The notes beneath the pieces are model-generated. The model saw only the letters and a list, made by a program, of their open reading frames with translations, was not told the DNA's origin and searched no databases. This document shows positions 1-12,300 of a stretch of DNA of 64,000 nt, in pieces. Position 1 is the first letter of the stretch; each line of letters starts with the position of its first letter. Position numbers and translations under genes: made by a program. Source of the DNA: Flavobacteriales bacterium. GTDB lineage: Bacteria; Bacteroidota; Bacteroidia; Flavobacteriales_E; Vicingaceae. Location of the stretch: assembly GCA_002706365.1 (NCBI GenBank), contig PALM01000032.1:124001-188000 (forward strand), written 5' to 3'.

Positions 1-30
1 TAATTCCTTCATTCAAAAGAGTTTAGTATT

Positions 31-927
31 GTGAATTCCCCATCGATAAAATACCTCATACTGCTCCATATTGTGGTGTTGATCTTTGGATTCACAGGAA
101 TTTTAGGCAAACTCATTAGCATCCCTTCTGAATTATTGGTGTGGTATCGCATGCTGATCGCCAGTGTTTCATTAGCAATTTATATCAAACTTAGAGGTAA
201 GTCCTTAAAGCTTAAAAAAGAAGGTCGCATCAAAGTCACCACAGTTGGTTTCATCATTGCAGCCCATTGGATCTTCTTCTTTGAGGCTATCAAGCAATCC
301 AATGTGAGTATAACTCTTGCGGCATTGGCAACAGCTTCAATTTTTACCGCTTTGTTAGAACCGCTTTTCTTCAAGAGGAAAATCCACTACTATGAACTAT
401 TCTTAGGAGCATTGGTGCTTTTAGGACTTTATTTCATCTTTCAATTCGAGACCGACAATGCCACGGGGATCATTTTGGGAGTTATAGCAGCTTTTCTCGC
501 TTCACTTTTCACCGTGATCAATGGAAAGTTGATCAAGCAGTACGACTCAGAACGTATCTCACTTTATGAACTAAGCGGTGGTGTTCTGGCCATTAGTATC
601 TACTTTCTCTTGGGCTTAGCTGATGATGCCTTCAGTCTTGAAATTCCTACTTCAGATCTTCTATGGCTTTTGGTATTAGGGGTGATCTGCACAGCTTTTG
701 CTTTTGTGGCCAGTGTGGAAGTGATGAAAGAGCTCACTCCTTTTACGGTGAGTTTGAGTATAAACTTAGAGCCTGTATATGGGATAATACTGGCTTTTTT
801 GATCTTTGGAGAAGAGGAGAAAATGTCGTTGGGATTCTATTTAGGAACAATTTTGATTCTCTCTTCCATCTTCGTCAATGTATGGCTTAAAAGAAGAGCG
901 CGTAAGCGAGCTCAAAAGGCCAAATAA
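31..927 (+). CDS. EamA/DMT-family inner-membrane transporter
   Basis: A 298-residue, very hydrophobic protein with about ten membrane segments in two similar halves, the usual size and layout of EamA (drug/metabolite transporter) permeases, which export small metabolites such as amino acids or nucleosides. The second half contains the family-like stretch with LEPVYGIILAFLIFGE near residues 246-261. It ends in a basic cytoplasmic tail (KRRARKRAQKAK). The start is GTG; no ATG lies nearby. A TAGTATTG sequence just before it resembles the Bacteroidetes -7 element with one mismatch. The substrate cannot be told from sequence. Confidence 0.85.
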   Translation: MNSPSIKYLILLHIVVLIFGFTGILGKLISIPSELLVWYRMLIASVSLAIYIKLRGKSLKLKKEGRIKVTTVGFIIAAHWIFFFEAIKQSNVSITLAALATASIFTALLEPLFFKRKIHYYELFLGALVLLGLYFIFQFETDNATGIILGVIAAFLASLFTVINGKLIKQYDSERISLYELSGGVLAISIYFLLGLADDAFSLEIPTSDLLWLLVLGVICTAFAFVASVEVMKELTPFTVSLSINLEPVYGIILAFLIFGEEEKMSLGFYLGTILILSSIFVNVWLKRRARKRAQKAK

Positions 928-953
928 TATCTGGTAGAGCTAGGCAGACTGCT

Positions 954-961
954 TATATTTG
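954..961 (+). promoter_or_regulatory. Bacteroidetes-type -7 element before metG
   Basis: TATATTTG fits TAnnTTTG, the -7 element of the Bacteroidetes primary sigma factor. No clear TTTG -33 element is seen at the usual spacing. Because transcription would begin about seven bases downstream, it argues that the GTG at 961 is not the metG start and that ATG 979 is. Confidence 0.5.
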
Positions 962-978
962 TGCCTCAATTTTTCCGA

Positions 979-3081
979 ATGAAAAGCAGCGACTCTAAAA
1001 GCCGTCATCTTATTACCGCCGCCCTTCCCTATGCGAACGGACCAATACATATTGGCCATCTTGCTGGAGCGTATCTTCCGGCAGACACCTATGTTCGTTA
1101 TCTGCGCGCTTTGGATAAGGATGTAGCATTCATCTGCGGCTCTGACGAGCATGGTGCTGCTATCACTTTAAGAGCAAAGAAAGAAGATAAGAGTCCGGCC
1201 GAGATCGTAGATAAATATCATAAGATCAATGCAGAGGCTTTCGCCGATTTTGGGATTTCTTTTGATGAGTTCCATCGCACCTCAGCAGAGATCCACCATA
1301 AGACAGCTCAGGATTTCTTCTTGAAGCTGAACGAGCAGAATGCTTTTGAGGTTAAGGAAAGCGAGCAATTCTACGATGAGGAGTTTCAGCAATTCCTAGC
1401 AGATAGATATGTTCAAGGTACTTGTCCGAAATGCGGATATGAAGCAGCCTATGGAGATCAATGCGAAAGCTGTGGAAGCTCTTTGAGTCCGACAGATCTA
1501 ATCAATCCAAAATCAACTCTCAGCGGGAAAACACCGGTATTGAAGACTACTCGCCATTGGTATTTGCCAATGCAGAATGAAGAAGCTTGGTTAAAAGATT
1601 GGATAGAAAATGGCAAACTTGAGGGCAAGCCTCATCACGATCCAAAGAATTGGCGTAAACCTGTGGTTGGTCAATGTAAGTCGTGGATCGACGGCGGATT
1701 GCAATCAAGAGCTATGACCCGCGATCTAGATTGGGGAGTAAAAGTACCTCTTGAAGGAGCTGAGGGTAAGGTGCTATACGTTTGGTTAGATGCACCCATC
1801 GGCTATATCTCAGCCACAAAAGATTGGGCGGAAAGAGAGGGAAAGAATTGGGAAGATTATTGGAAATCTGATGAGAGTAGGCTTATTCATTTCATCGGTA
1901 AAGACAACATTGTTTTCCACTGTATCATATTCCCGATCTTACTTAAGAAACACGGAGAATATATTCTTCCGGAGAATGTACCTGCCAATGAATTTTTGAA
2001 TTTAGAAGGACAAAAGATCTCTACTTCTAGAAACTGGGCAGTTTGGTTACATGAGTATCTGGAGGATCTAAAGGATCTGAAGCACCATAAAGATGTGCTT
2101 CGCTATGTACTTAGCTCAATTGCTCCAGAAAGTAAAGACAGCGAATTTACCTGGGGAGATTTTCAAGCGAGAAACAATTCGGAGTTAGTAGCCATTTACG
2201 GGAATTTCGTGAACAGGGTATTGGTCTTGAACCAAAAATATTATGAGGGGAAAGTGCCAGAGGCTATTGATCTTTCAGAATATCAGGATATCATCGATCA
2301 AATGAATGCCCACATCGAGAGATGCAGTCAGAATCTTGAAGCTTTCAGATTTAGGGATGCCATTCAAGATGCAATGTCGCTCGCGAGATTGGGAAATAAA
2401 TTCTTGGCAGATGCCGAGCCGTGGAAGCTGATCAAAACAGAGCCTGAAAAAGTTAAAACGATCATACATCTCGCTTTGCAAATAGCGGCTAATTGCGCAT
2501 TGATCTTTGAGCCATTCTTACCCGACAGTTCAGCATCACTGCAATCCTATCTTCATCTGGAAGGACTAAAATGGAAGGATCTGGGTAGAATAGACCTCTT
2601 AAAAGCAGGAGACCCCGTTGAAAAAGGCGACCTTTTATTTTCTAAGCTTGAAGATGAGGTAGTAGAGGCCCAAATTGAAAAATTAAAAGCTTCAAATAGC
2701 AGCAAAACAGAGAAAAGTTCACAATCGAATTCCAAAAAAGCATTGAATATGAAAGAGATCATTGAATTTGAAGATTTTCTAAAGCTAGATCTAAGGTTGG
2801 GAACGATCCTAAAAGCTGAAAAACTTGAAAAGAGCAATAAACTCCTAAGAATTCGAGTAGACTTAGGTGCTGAAGAACGCACCGTATTATCTGGGATTGC
2901 CAAACATTATGAGCCTGAAGAGCTTATTGGCCGTCAAGTTCAATTGGTAATCAATCTAAAACCCAGAAAGATCATGGGTGAGCTTTCAGAAGGAATGATC
3001 CTAATGGGAGAGGATGAAGATGGCAAATTGAGCCTTATTGGACCTGATAAATCAATCGCCAATGGGTCAGCGGTTAGTTAA
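979..3081 (+). CDS. metG: methionyl-tRNA synthetase with C-terminal tRNA-binding domain
   Basis: Charges tRNA-Met with methionine in the cytoplasm. Class I signature HIGH lies at residues 24-27 from the ATG used here. A CxxC...CxxC zinc knuckle follows (CPKC and CESC). The KMSKS loop appears as KISTS in LEGQKISTSRNWAVW. After a lysine- and serine-rich linker, the last 110 residues form an EMAP II/Trbp111-like tRNA-binding domain (DLRLGTILKAEKL...GLSEGMIL-type region). At about 700 residues this is the long, fused form usual in Bacteroidota. The upstream GTG at 961 overlaps a promoter-like element, so ATG 979 is preferred. Confidence 0.95.
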   Translation: MKSSDSKSRHLITAALPYANGPIHIGHLAGAYLPADTYVRYLRALDKDVAFICGSDEHGAAITLRAKKEDKSPAEIVDKYHKINAEAFADFGISFDEFHRTSAEIHHKTAQDFFLKLNEQNAFEVKESEQFYDEEFQQFLADRYVQGTCPKCGYEAAYGDQCESCGSSLSPTDLINPKSTLSGKTPVLKTTRHWYLPMQNEEAWLKDWIENGKLEGKPHHDPKNWRKPVVGQCKSWIDGGLQSRAMTRDLDWGVKVPLEGAEGKVLYVWLDAPIGYISATKDWAEREGKNWEDYWKSDESRLIHFIGKDNIVFHCIIFPILLKKHGEYILPENVPANEFLNLEGQKISTSRNWAVWLHEYLEDLKDLKHHKDVLRYVLSSIAPESKDSEFTWGDFQARNNSELVAIYGNFVNRVLVLNQKYYEGKVPEAIDLSEYQDIIDQMNAHIERCSQNLEAFRFRDAIQDAMSLARLGNKFLADAEPWKLIKTEPEKVKTIIHLALQIAANCALIFEPFLPDSSASLQSYLHLEGLKWKDLGRIDLLKAGDPVEKGDLLFSKLEDEVVEAQIEKLKASNSSKTEKSSQSNSKKALNMKEIIEFEDFLKLDLRLGTILKAEKLEKSNKLLRIRVDLGAEERTVLSGIAKHYEPEELIGRQVQLVINLKPRKIMGELSEGMILMGEDEDGKLSLIGPDKSIANGSAVS

Positions 3082-3269
3082 GCTGACTATATTTCTAGCA
3101 TCTTTAGATTGAGCCACTTAAGTAGGTGGTTATTACCTGAATCTCCCTCTAAATCTGCAAAATCTCTCGACTAAAAGCAGTTTTTCTTCGACTTATACAC
3201 AACCATCTGGTGATTTTTTTCGTCTAATGCTTGAGAAAACTGCCAGCTACTGTCTAATATTGAATTAAT

Positions 3270-3277
3270 TATATTTG
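3270..3277 (+). promoter_or_regulatory. Putative -7 promoter element for the SprB-like gene
   Basis: TATATTTG fits TAnnTTTG. It lies about 55 bases before the ATG of the giant adhesin gene, in a 251-base intergenic stretch (3082-3332) that otherwise shows no gene. No convincing -33 TTTG at 19-21 bases upstream. Confidence 0.45.
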
Positions 3278-3332
3278 TTTGGTGCCGGTAGGTCCGTAAA
3301 CTCTATTGCTTATTGCTAACTAATACCACTTA

Positions 3333-6300
3333 ATGAAGCGTTTCTTCAGGCTATTACTGTTTATCGGTATCCTTTTGCTTGGGTCTTATAAGTCTCATGC
3401 ATTAGTTATTGGTGCTGCCACATCAGAGCAACAACCTTCTTGTCAGGGGGCGTTTGATGGTTGGGTGACAATTGATTCATTGATCACATCACCACCAACA
3501 GGTCCTTATGTTATTCGTATCAATACTGTGCCTGTGCAATTCTTCAATGTAGGTGACACAGTATTCAATCTTACTACTCAGAATTACATCATTACCATAC
3601 TGGATTTAGCGGATAACTCAGTTGCTTTTGCTCCTGTGAATTTTGCTTCTTCCGGACTAAACGCAGCCGCCTTCTCATTCCCAGCCTCTTGTTTTGGAGT
3701 ATGTGATGGTAGTGCGAGTGTGGCAGCTATTGGAGGTTCTACTCCTTACACTTTCGCATGGGATGATCCTCTAGCACAAACCACTCAAGTGGCAACAAAC
3801 CTTTGTGCAGGTGTATATAGAGTAACAGTGAGCGATAACAATGGTTGTACTGTAGTTGACTCTACAACAGTTGCAGAGCCACCACAGATCTTGCCCAATG
3901 TTGTTGTAACTGATGTAAGTTGTTTTGGATTCAGTGATGGATCTGCAACTTCCACTCCTAGTGGAGGAACGGGGACATTTGTGGGATATGCATGGTCTAG
4001 TAGCGGTAATACTACTCCAACCGAAGGTAGCTTAACTGCTGGTACATATACCATCACTGTTACAGATGATGATGGTTGTACGGGTACGCAGACGTTTACA
4101 GTTGGCCAACCTGCAGCACTTGCAGTTAATTTCAGTATAGTTAATGTAGACTGTTTTAGTGATAGTACAGGATCCATCACCTCTAATGTGAGTGGAGGAA
4201 CAACAGCATATACCTTTAACTGGAATGATGGTCCAACAACACAAAACAGGACCTTGATTCCCTCCGGAACTTATACGGTTACCATCACAGATAATAATGG
4301 ATGTGTGCTTGTAGATTCAGCTACTGTTATTGAAAACCCCGATATTAATATCACCTTGAATGTATTGCAGAACAATGCATGTTTTGGAGATACTGATGGT
4401 AGGATCAATGGAAGTTGGACTGGCGGTTCTGCGCCTTATTCATTTGATTGGTCGAATCTTGCCAATGGAACCGGAGCTAATTCTACAATTAATAATCTTG
4501 CTGCGGGCACTTACACTGTAACGGTCACAGATAATTTAGGATGTACTCAAGTTGACTCAATAGCTGTAACCGAACAACCTCAAATTCAGATCGCAGTTGA
4601 TAATGTAACTGATCCAAGCTGTAATGGTGATTCAGATGGATCAATTGGTCTTACAGTGAGTGGAGGAACTCCAGCCTTGACCTTTGGATGGAATACAACT
4701 GCTACTACTGAAGACATTAGCTCATTAGGAGCAGGAACATATACATTGACCGTAACTGATGCCAATGGATGTACGGCAGTCTTCGACACTACTTTGAATA
4801 ATCCACCATTGCTCACTTTGGTATTTGACAGTTTGAGCAACGTAAGTTGTAATGGACTTAATGATGGTTATGCAAGTGTACTCCCAAGTGGAGGTACAGG
4901 AGCTTACACATACAATTGGAGCAATATTGTTTCTACAGCGGCTAATCCAAACCTAATTGCGGGCACTTATACGATCACTGTGACTGATGCGAGTGGTTGT
5001 ACGGCTGTAGATAGCACCACCATTACTCAGCCAGCTGCAATTTCTGTAGCTATGGGCTCTACCCCTGCCAGCTGTGCGGGTATAAATGATGGTACTGCCC
5101 AGTCTACACCTAGCGGAGGTACGCCACCTTACACTTATTTGTGGGCACCTGGTTCACAAACCACACAAAACATCACCAACCTCGCCGCTGGTACTTACAC
5201 CGTTACTGTTACAGATCAGAATGGTTGTACTGAAAGGGATAGTGTAGTTGTTGGCGCACCAACAGCGATAACAATAAATATTACCCCGAGCAATTTAGCT
5301 TGTAATGGAGATAATTCAGGTGCTGCATTAGCAAATGTTTTGGGGGGAAATCCACCTTATACTTTCCTTTGGGATGATCCATTGGCTCAGACTACTAATC
5401 CTGCTTCATCCCTTGCGGCAGGCACTTACCGATTAACTGTAACGGATAATAGTGGATGTACCGGAGTAGATTCTATCACCTTAACTGAACCTGCTGTATT
5501 GGCAGGTACGCTAAACACTTACGATGTGAGTTGTGGAGGTGTAAATGATGGTGCTGCAAGAGTAATTGCAAGTGGAGGCACCTTGCCTTATACTTACCAA
5601 TGGGGTCCTGGTAACCCTACCGGACAAGGAACGGATTCCATTTCGGGATTGGCTGCAGGTAACTATAGCCTTACCCTCACTGATGATAATGGTTGTAATA
5701 CCACTTTCAATTTTACCATCAATCAATCACCGCCTACTTTCAGTATTGCAGATTCTAGTGTAGATCCACTATGTAATGGGGGCAATACAGGCTTTATTGG
5801 ACTTCAGATTAGTGGTGGAGCAGCACCCTTTAATTACAATTGGACTCCAGGGCCACTGCCAAATCAACCAAATCAGCCCGGACTGATTGCGGGAACTTAC
5901 AATGTGACCGTAACAGATAACAATGGCTGTACGAATACGAGATCAATAAACTTAAATCAACCTTCTGCTATCAATGTAATAGATAGTATAACGGATGAGA
6001 GCTGTTTCCCGGGAAACGATGGAATAATTACACTCATTGTAAGTGGAGGTACTCCTGGCTATAATTACAATTGGAGTCCACCTTTATCTAACTCACCAAA
6101 TCAAACTGGCTTATCAGCTGGAACATATGATGTAACTATAACAGACCTTAATGCCTGTTCTGTAACTGGTAGCTATACGGTGAATGCAATTGGAGCACCA
6201 TTCACAGTCTCATTGATCCCTAATGATGTCTCTTGTAATGGTCTATCAGATGGATCTATACTTGCAAATACAAATCCAGGAGGTTCGAATTTCAGATACA

Positions 6301-9300
6301 CTTGGTCTGATATTGGTCCTGGAGCTTCATTAAGATTTCCACTTTCTGCTGGAACTTATACAGTTACGGTTACAGATACACTTACAGGGTGTTTTGTGAT
6401 AGATAGTGCTACCGTGAATCAACCTCCTGTGATCCAGAGCAATTTGAATATCACGCCTGATGGTTGTAGTTCATCTGGAGCAGGAAGTGTGACTTCAAAC
6501 CCAAGCGGTGGAAATGGCGCACCTTTTAATTTTGCGTGGAATACACCAGGTGGAACAGTAAGCGGTAATTCAGTGACTAACCTCAGTGCAGGAATCTACG
6601 ATGTTACAATCACAGATAATAATGGCTGTACATTGGTAGACACCTTTACAGTAAGTTCTGTTACTAGCAATATCATTCCTAATGATTCGGTAACAGATGC
6701 CAGCTGTTTTGGTGGCTGTGATGGATTCATCAGATTGAACCCTACTGGAGGAGTGGCTCCTTATTTCTTTGCTTGGAGTGACCTCCCCATTGTTTCTCCA
6801 AACAGATCATTCCTTTGTGCAGGTAATTACACAGTAACCATAACAGGCTCGGATAATTGCGATACGGTACTTACCCTTACAGTTGGTCAGGCTCCGGCAA
6901 TCTCAGCAACTATAAACACTACTCCCGATACATGTGTGCAGGGTGTTGGTGGAGCTAGAGCTACTGCTATAACAAATGGAACGCCTCCATATACCTTTAA
7001 TTGGCCTTTCGGAGGTGTAGCTGTTGGCGATAGTGTCAGAGATCTTACTGCGGGTAATTACAACCTAACGATTACAGATGATGATGGATGCCAATCTATC
7101 CTTCCTTTCACAATCGGGAATGATGCCAACTTTACAGTAAACTTAACCACCACCCCTGTAAGCTGTAGTGATGGAAGTGATGGAACCATTACCGTAAATG
7201 TGGTTAATGGAACTTCGCCAGTCACCTACGACTGGACAGGTGGTTTATCAGGTCCAATGCCAGGTAATCTTAGAGCGGGAACTTATACCATTACTGTGAC
7301 AGACGCTGTTGGTTGTGGTGCCATTAAATCCATCCAAGTAATACAACCTCCAAAAATCGAGTTTTTAGGTGTTTTAACTACCCCTGAGAATTGTATTCCA
7401 GGTAATGATGGAACGGGCAAGGCTAACTTTATTGGAGGTACTCCACCTTACAATTATACTTGGCCAGCGCCCGGTGTTGGAATTGGGGATTCAGTTAGTG
7501 GTCTACCTGCTGGTAATTACAATTTGACTTTTGCAGATGCCAATGGATGTGATACTATAGTAAACTTTACTATTGGAGCTGCAGCAGCATTCAATGTGAA
7601 CTTAACTAAGGTCGATGCTAGCTGCAATGGAGCAATGGATGGTTCAATCAGCTTGGCAGTCACCGGAGCTGTGCCTCCATTAACTTACAACTGGTCAGAT
7701 ATTGGTCTTGGTCCACAAAATAGAACGAACCTAGGAGCAGGGGTTTATGTAGTTACCATTACTGATGGCACCGGATGTCCTGAAATTGCATCCACTGCAA
7801 TCAGGGAAGCAGATGCAGTTATTATTGACGAAATAGTTGTTACAGACGAAAGTTGTACCCCTGGATTTGATGGAACAGCAACTTCTGTTATCCAAGGTGG
7901 TATTCCCCCTTATACCTATACATGGACGGGTACAACAGCAACCACTCCAGGAGTTACGGGATTGGTTGCAGGCACATACGAATTAATCGTTACTGATTCT
8001 GCAGGATGCGCAGACACGGCAAATTATGTTATTGGCACAGGTTCAAACATTACACCTAACGAGACAATCACAGATGCTAGTTGTTTTAGCTTCTGTGACG
8101 GACAAATAACACTGAGCCCTACCGGAGGAATTGCTCCTTATACTTACAATTGGACTCCTATTCCAGGAACTACAGAAACATTGAGCAATCTATGCGCCGG
8201 TGGATATCAAGTTACGATTACTGACAACATAGGCTGCTCAACGATTGAAAGCTTTATTGTAGATGAACCAAACGACATGCTCGCAACCTTTACGCGAACA
8301 ACTGAATCCTGTGTTCCTGGTGGAGATGGAACCGTGAGTATTGATGTGAGTAGAGGAACACAGCCATATACATACAATTGGGGCTCAGGAAACGTGCCAG
8401 GTAATTCAATTGGATTCTTAAATGCAGGTAGTTATAATGTTACTGTAACTGACGCCAATGCATGTTCAAAGGTATTCCCATATATCATAGACCCTAGTTC
8501 CGCAATTACAGTTTCTACAGTTACCACTCCTGCTTCTTGTGGAAACAACGACGGAACAATTACTGTAAGTGTAGCGAACTCAACAAACCCTCTAACCTTT
8601 GATTGGAGCAATATATCTGTTGGTGGAGCAGATCCAATCAATTTGGCAGCTGGAACATATACTGTTACTGTGACTGATGGTAATGGATGTACTGATGTTG
8701 AAACGGTCACCGTGATTGAGGATGGCAATTACCCACTCAATGAGGTCATTACCGATGTGAGTTGTAATGGAGATTGTGATGGGGATATTACACTTTCACC
8801 TTCTGGTGGTGTTAGCCCTTATACTTATCTGTGGGATAATAACACAACTAATTTCTTCAGGGCCGGTCTTTGTGCAGGCACCTATGATGTTACTGTAACC
8901 GATAATACCGGATGTTCTACAACAGGAAGTTTCGATGTTGGAGAACCTCCAGTCTTAGATGCAAACCTCACAGTTGTGGATGAATCCTGCAACCCTGGTG
9001 GTGATGGTTCTGTTACTTCTACACCTCTTGGAGGAACTGCTCCATTCACTTATCTATGGTCGCCCGGTGGTGCAACGAGCTCTTCAATCTCAAGCCTTGG
9101 AAGCGGAACCTATAGAGTAACTGTAACAGACGACAATGGTTGTTCAGTAGTGGATAGCGCTGATGTAGCAAGTGGTGGCAATATTGTGCTTAATGAAGTC
9201 ATCAATGATGCCAATTGTAATGGTAATTGTAATGGAGATATTACTCTAGCACCTTCAGGTGGATCAGCACCTTATACTTACTTATGGGATAATAACTCAA

Positions 9301-12300
9301 ATGCCAATAATAGAACTGCACTATGTGCAGGTAATTACGATGTAACAGTAACCGACAATTTTGGGTGTTCTACTACTAGGTCGTTTACCGTGAACGAGCC
9401 AGCTGTTCTTGAAGCCAATGCTACTGCAACAGATGAGTCCTGCTTCCCTAGAAATGATGGAACAACGAATACTTCAGCAACTGGAGGTACACCACCATAC
9501 ACCTACTTATGGTCATCTGGTGGAGCAACAACAACTGGATTAACTGGTCTTAATAGTGGTAACTATACAGTTACAGTAACGGATAATAATGGCTGTACTG
9601 ATGTAGAAACCGTTACCGTGAACACTGGTGGAAGTATTTCTCTGAACGAAACTGTGATCAGTCCAACATGTTTCAGTGATTGTGATGGATCTATCACCTT
9701 GTCCCCTTCTGGAGGGTCGTCTCCTTATACCTATCTATGGGATGATAATTCAACTAGCTTCTTCAGAACTTCTTTATGCGCTGGCAACTACGATGTAACA
9801 GTAACTGATTTCTTTGGCTGTAGAAGAACTGCAACTATTGCAGTTACTGAGCCAGATTCACTTCAAGCCAACATGAGTTCTACTGCTGAAAGTTGTACTC
9901 CTGGTGCTGATGGAACAGCCTCTAGTTCAGCTCTTGGTGGAACTCCTCCTTACACCTACAATTGGTCGCCAGTAGCGGCAACTACTCCTGGTATTAGCAG
10001 CTTGAATGCCGGAACTTACAGATTGACCATTACAGATGATAATGGATGCTTTGTAGTAGACAGTATTGTGGTAAATGGTGGTGGAAATATTCAATTCAAT
10101 GAGACCATCGTAGATGCAAGCTGTAATGGAGATTGTGATGGTAATATTAGCTTAAGTCCTTCAGGTGGAACAGCACCTTATACTTATCTGTGGGATGATA
10201 ATTCAACTAACTTCTTTAGAGCTGGATTATGCGCAGGGACTTATAGCGTAACTGTCACCGACAATACCTCTTGTAGTGCAAGTACTAGCTTTACTGTAAT
10301 TGAACCGGCTGTGCTCAGTTCAAATCTTAATTCCTTTGATGAATCGTGTACTCCAGGTAATGATGGATCAGCAACTACTGCAGTAAGTGGAGGTACGCCT
10401 CCGTATACTTATCTGTGGTCTCCGGGCGGTGCCACAACACCTGGAATAAGCAGCCTGAATGCTGGTTCATACTTTGTAACCATTACAGATAATAATGGAT
10501 GTGTTGCACTTGACACTGCTGTGATCAATTCTGGAGGAAATATCCAATTCAATGAAATCATTGATGAAGCAAGCTGTAATGGTACTTGCGATGGAAGAAT
10601 AAGAATCTTCATCAGTGGAGGAACAGGCCCTTATGCATTCCTCTGGAATGATAATCTAACAAACAGTAATAGACCGGGATTATGTGCCGGTACTTATTCA
10701 CTTACAGTTACTGATGGAACAGGATGTACTAAAGTGGGAACATTCGCAGTGAACGAGCCTCCAGTACTACAAGCAAATGTTGGTTCTGTAGATGAGAGTT
10801 GTGCACCTGGAAATGATGGTAGAGCAACTACAGCCGCTACCGGAGGTACTGCTCCATACACCTATCGTTGGAGCCCGGGTGGCGCAGTTACACCAAACTT
10901 GAGTGGACTTAGCGCAGGAAGTTATTTTGTAACTGTTACAGATAACAATGGCTGTTCTGACTTAGATACTGCTATTGTAAATAGTGGTGGAAACATCATC
11001 CTCAATGAAATAATCAATGATGCCAGCTGTAATGGAGATTGTGATGGAGATATCACACTAAATCCTAGCGGTGGTGTTGCCCCATATTCTTTCCTATGGG
11101 ATGATAATACAACTAACCCTTCCAGAACTAATCTTTGTGCTGGTAGCTATGATGTAACCATAACCGACAATATTGGATGTATAGCAATAAGAACGGTTTC
11201 TGTTAGTGAACCGGATCCGCTCTTGGCTAATGCTGTTCCAGTTGATGAAGGCTGTGCAGGTGGGGATGGATCTGTTGGTACCTCGGCAAGTGGTGGTACA
11301 CCTCCATACACTTACCTATGGAGCTTTGGATCAGCTACAACTCCGGGAATTAGCGGATTGACTGCCGGATCATATACAGTGACTCTTAGCGATAATAATG
11401 GCTGTACTACAATTGAATCTGTTGTGGTCAATACAGGAGGTAATTTTGTCTTGAATGAAGTAACAACGGGTGTAAGTTGTAATGGGGAATGTGATGGAAG
11501 TATAGTTCTAAGTCCTAGTGGAGGAGTTTCTCCATACACTTATCTCTGGGATGACAATTCTACTGATTCCAGCAGAACAGGATTATGTGCTGGCACTTAT
11601 TCTGTTACTATAACAGATGCAACTGCTTGTGCAATTACAAGATTCTTGACATTAGTTGATCCTCCTCTCATTACTCTGACTTTGAATTCTTCTTCAGTGC
11701 TGATCTGTAGTTCAGATTGTGATGGTACTGCAGATGTAAGTGCAAGTGGTGGTACAGCGCCTTATACATTTAATTGGGATGGCGGACAAACGGGTAGCAC
11801 ACCAAACGATCTATGCTTTGGTCCAAATATTTTAACTGTTACAGATGCCATTGGATGTACAGAACAGCTTACTGTGAATATTGCAGCAATAGATACAGTT
11901 GATGCTCAGGTTCCTGCAGATAACATAATCTGCGAAGGGGATAGTATAGAGTTGAGAGGTACAGTTCTTGGATCTACAGTCACATCTTTTGGTTGGTATT
12001 TGGGAGACGCAACTACTCTACTTACTAATTCACTTGACACTACGATCCTAAGACCAATAGGTACTTATTCATTCTTCCTTATTGCGACAAATGGAAGTTG
12101 TAGCGATACCACTGAGTATAATCCTACAGTTGTACCAAACCCAGCTATAATGGTGTCTCCTACGATCAACATCTATGAGGATGAAGTGGCCACTCTTAAT
12201 ATTAGCGGAAAACAAGCAAGCTATCTGTACAATTGGAGTCCGGCAGAAGGCTTGAACGATAGTACACTTGCTGAACCAACAGCCACATTAGAAGAGAGTC

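Noticed and set aside
3113-3132. Possible terminator after metG (CCAC ... GTGG)
   Set aside because: Only a four-base stem with a large loop and no T run.
3785-11539. Several minus-strand open frames of 67-131 codons inside the giant adhesin gene
   Set aside because: They recur at the same place in successive repeats and encode Val/Thr/Pro-rich antisense of the T-V-T-D motif; they are shadows of repeat codon use.
3681-11850. Regularly spaced repeats that might be taken for a CRISPR-like array
   Set aside because: The spacing is about 225-240 bases, the repeats are diverged and all lie in one open reading frame encoding SprB domains.
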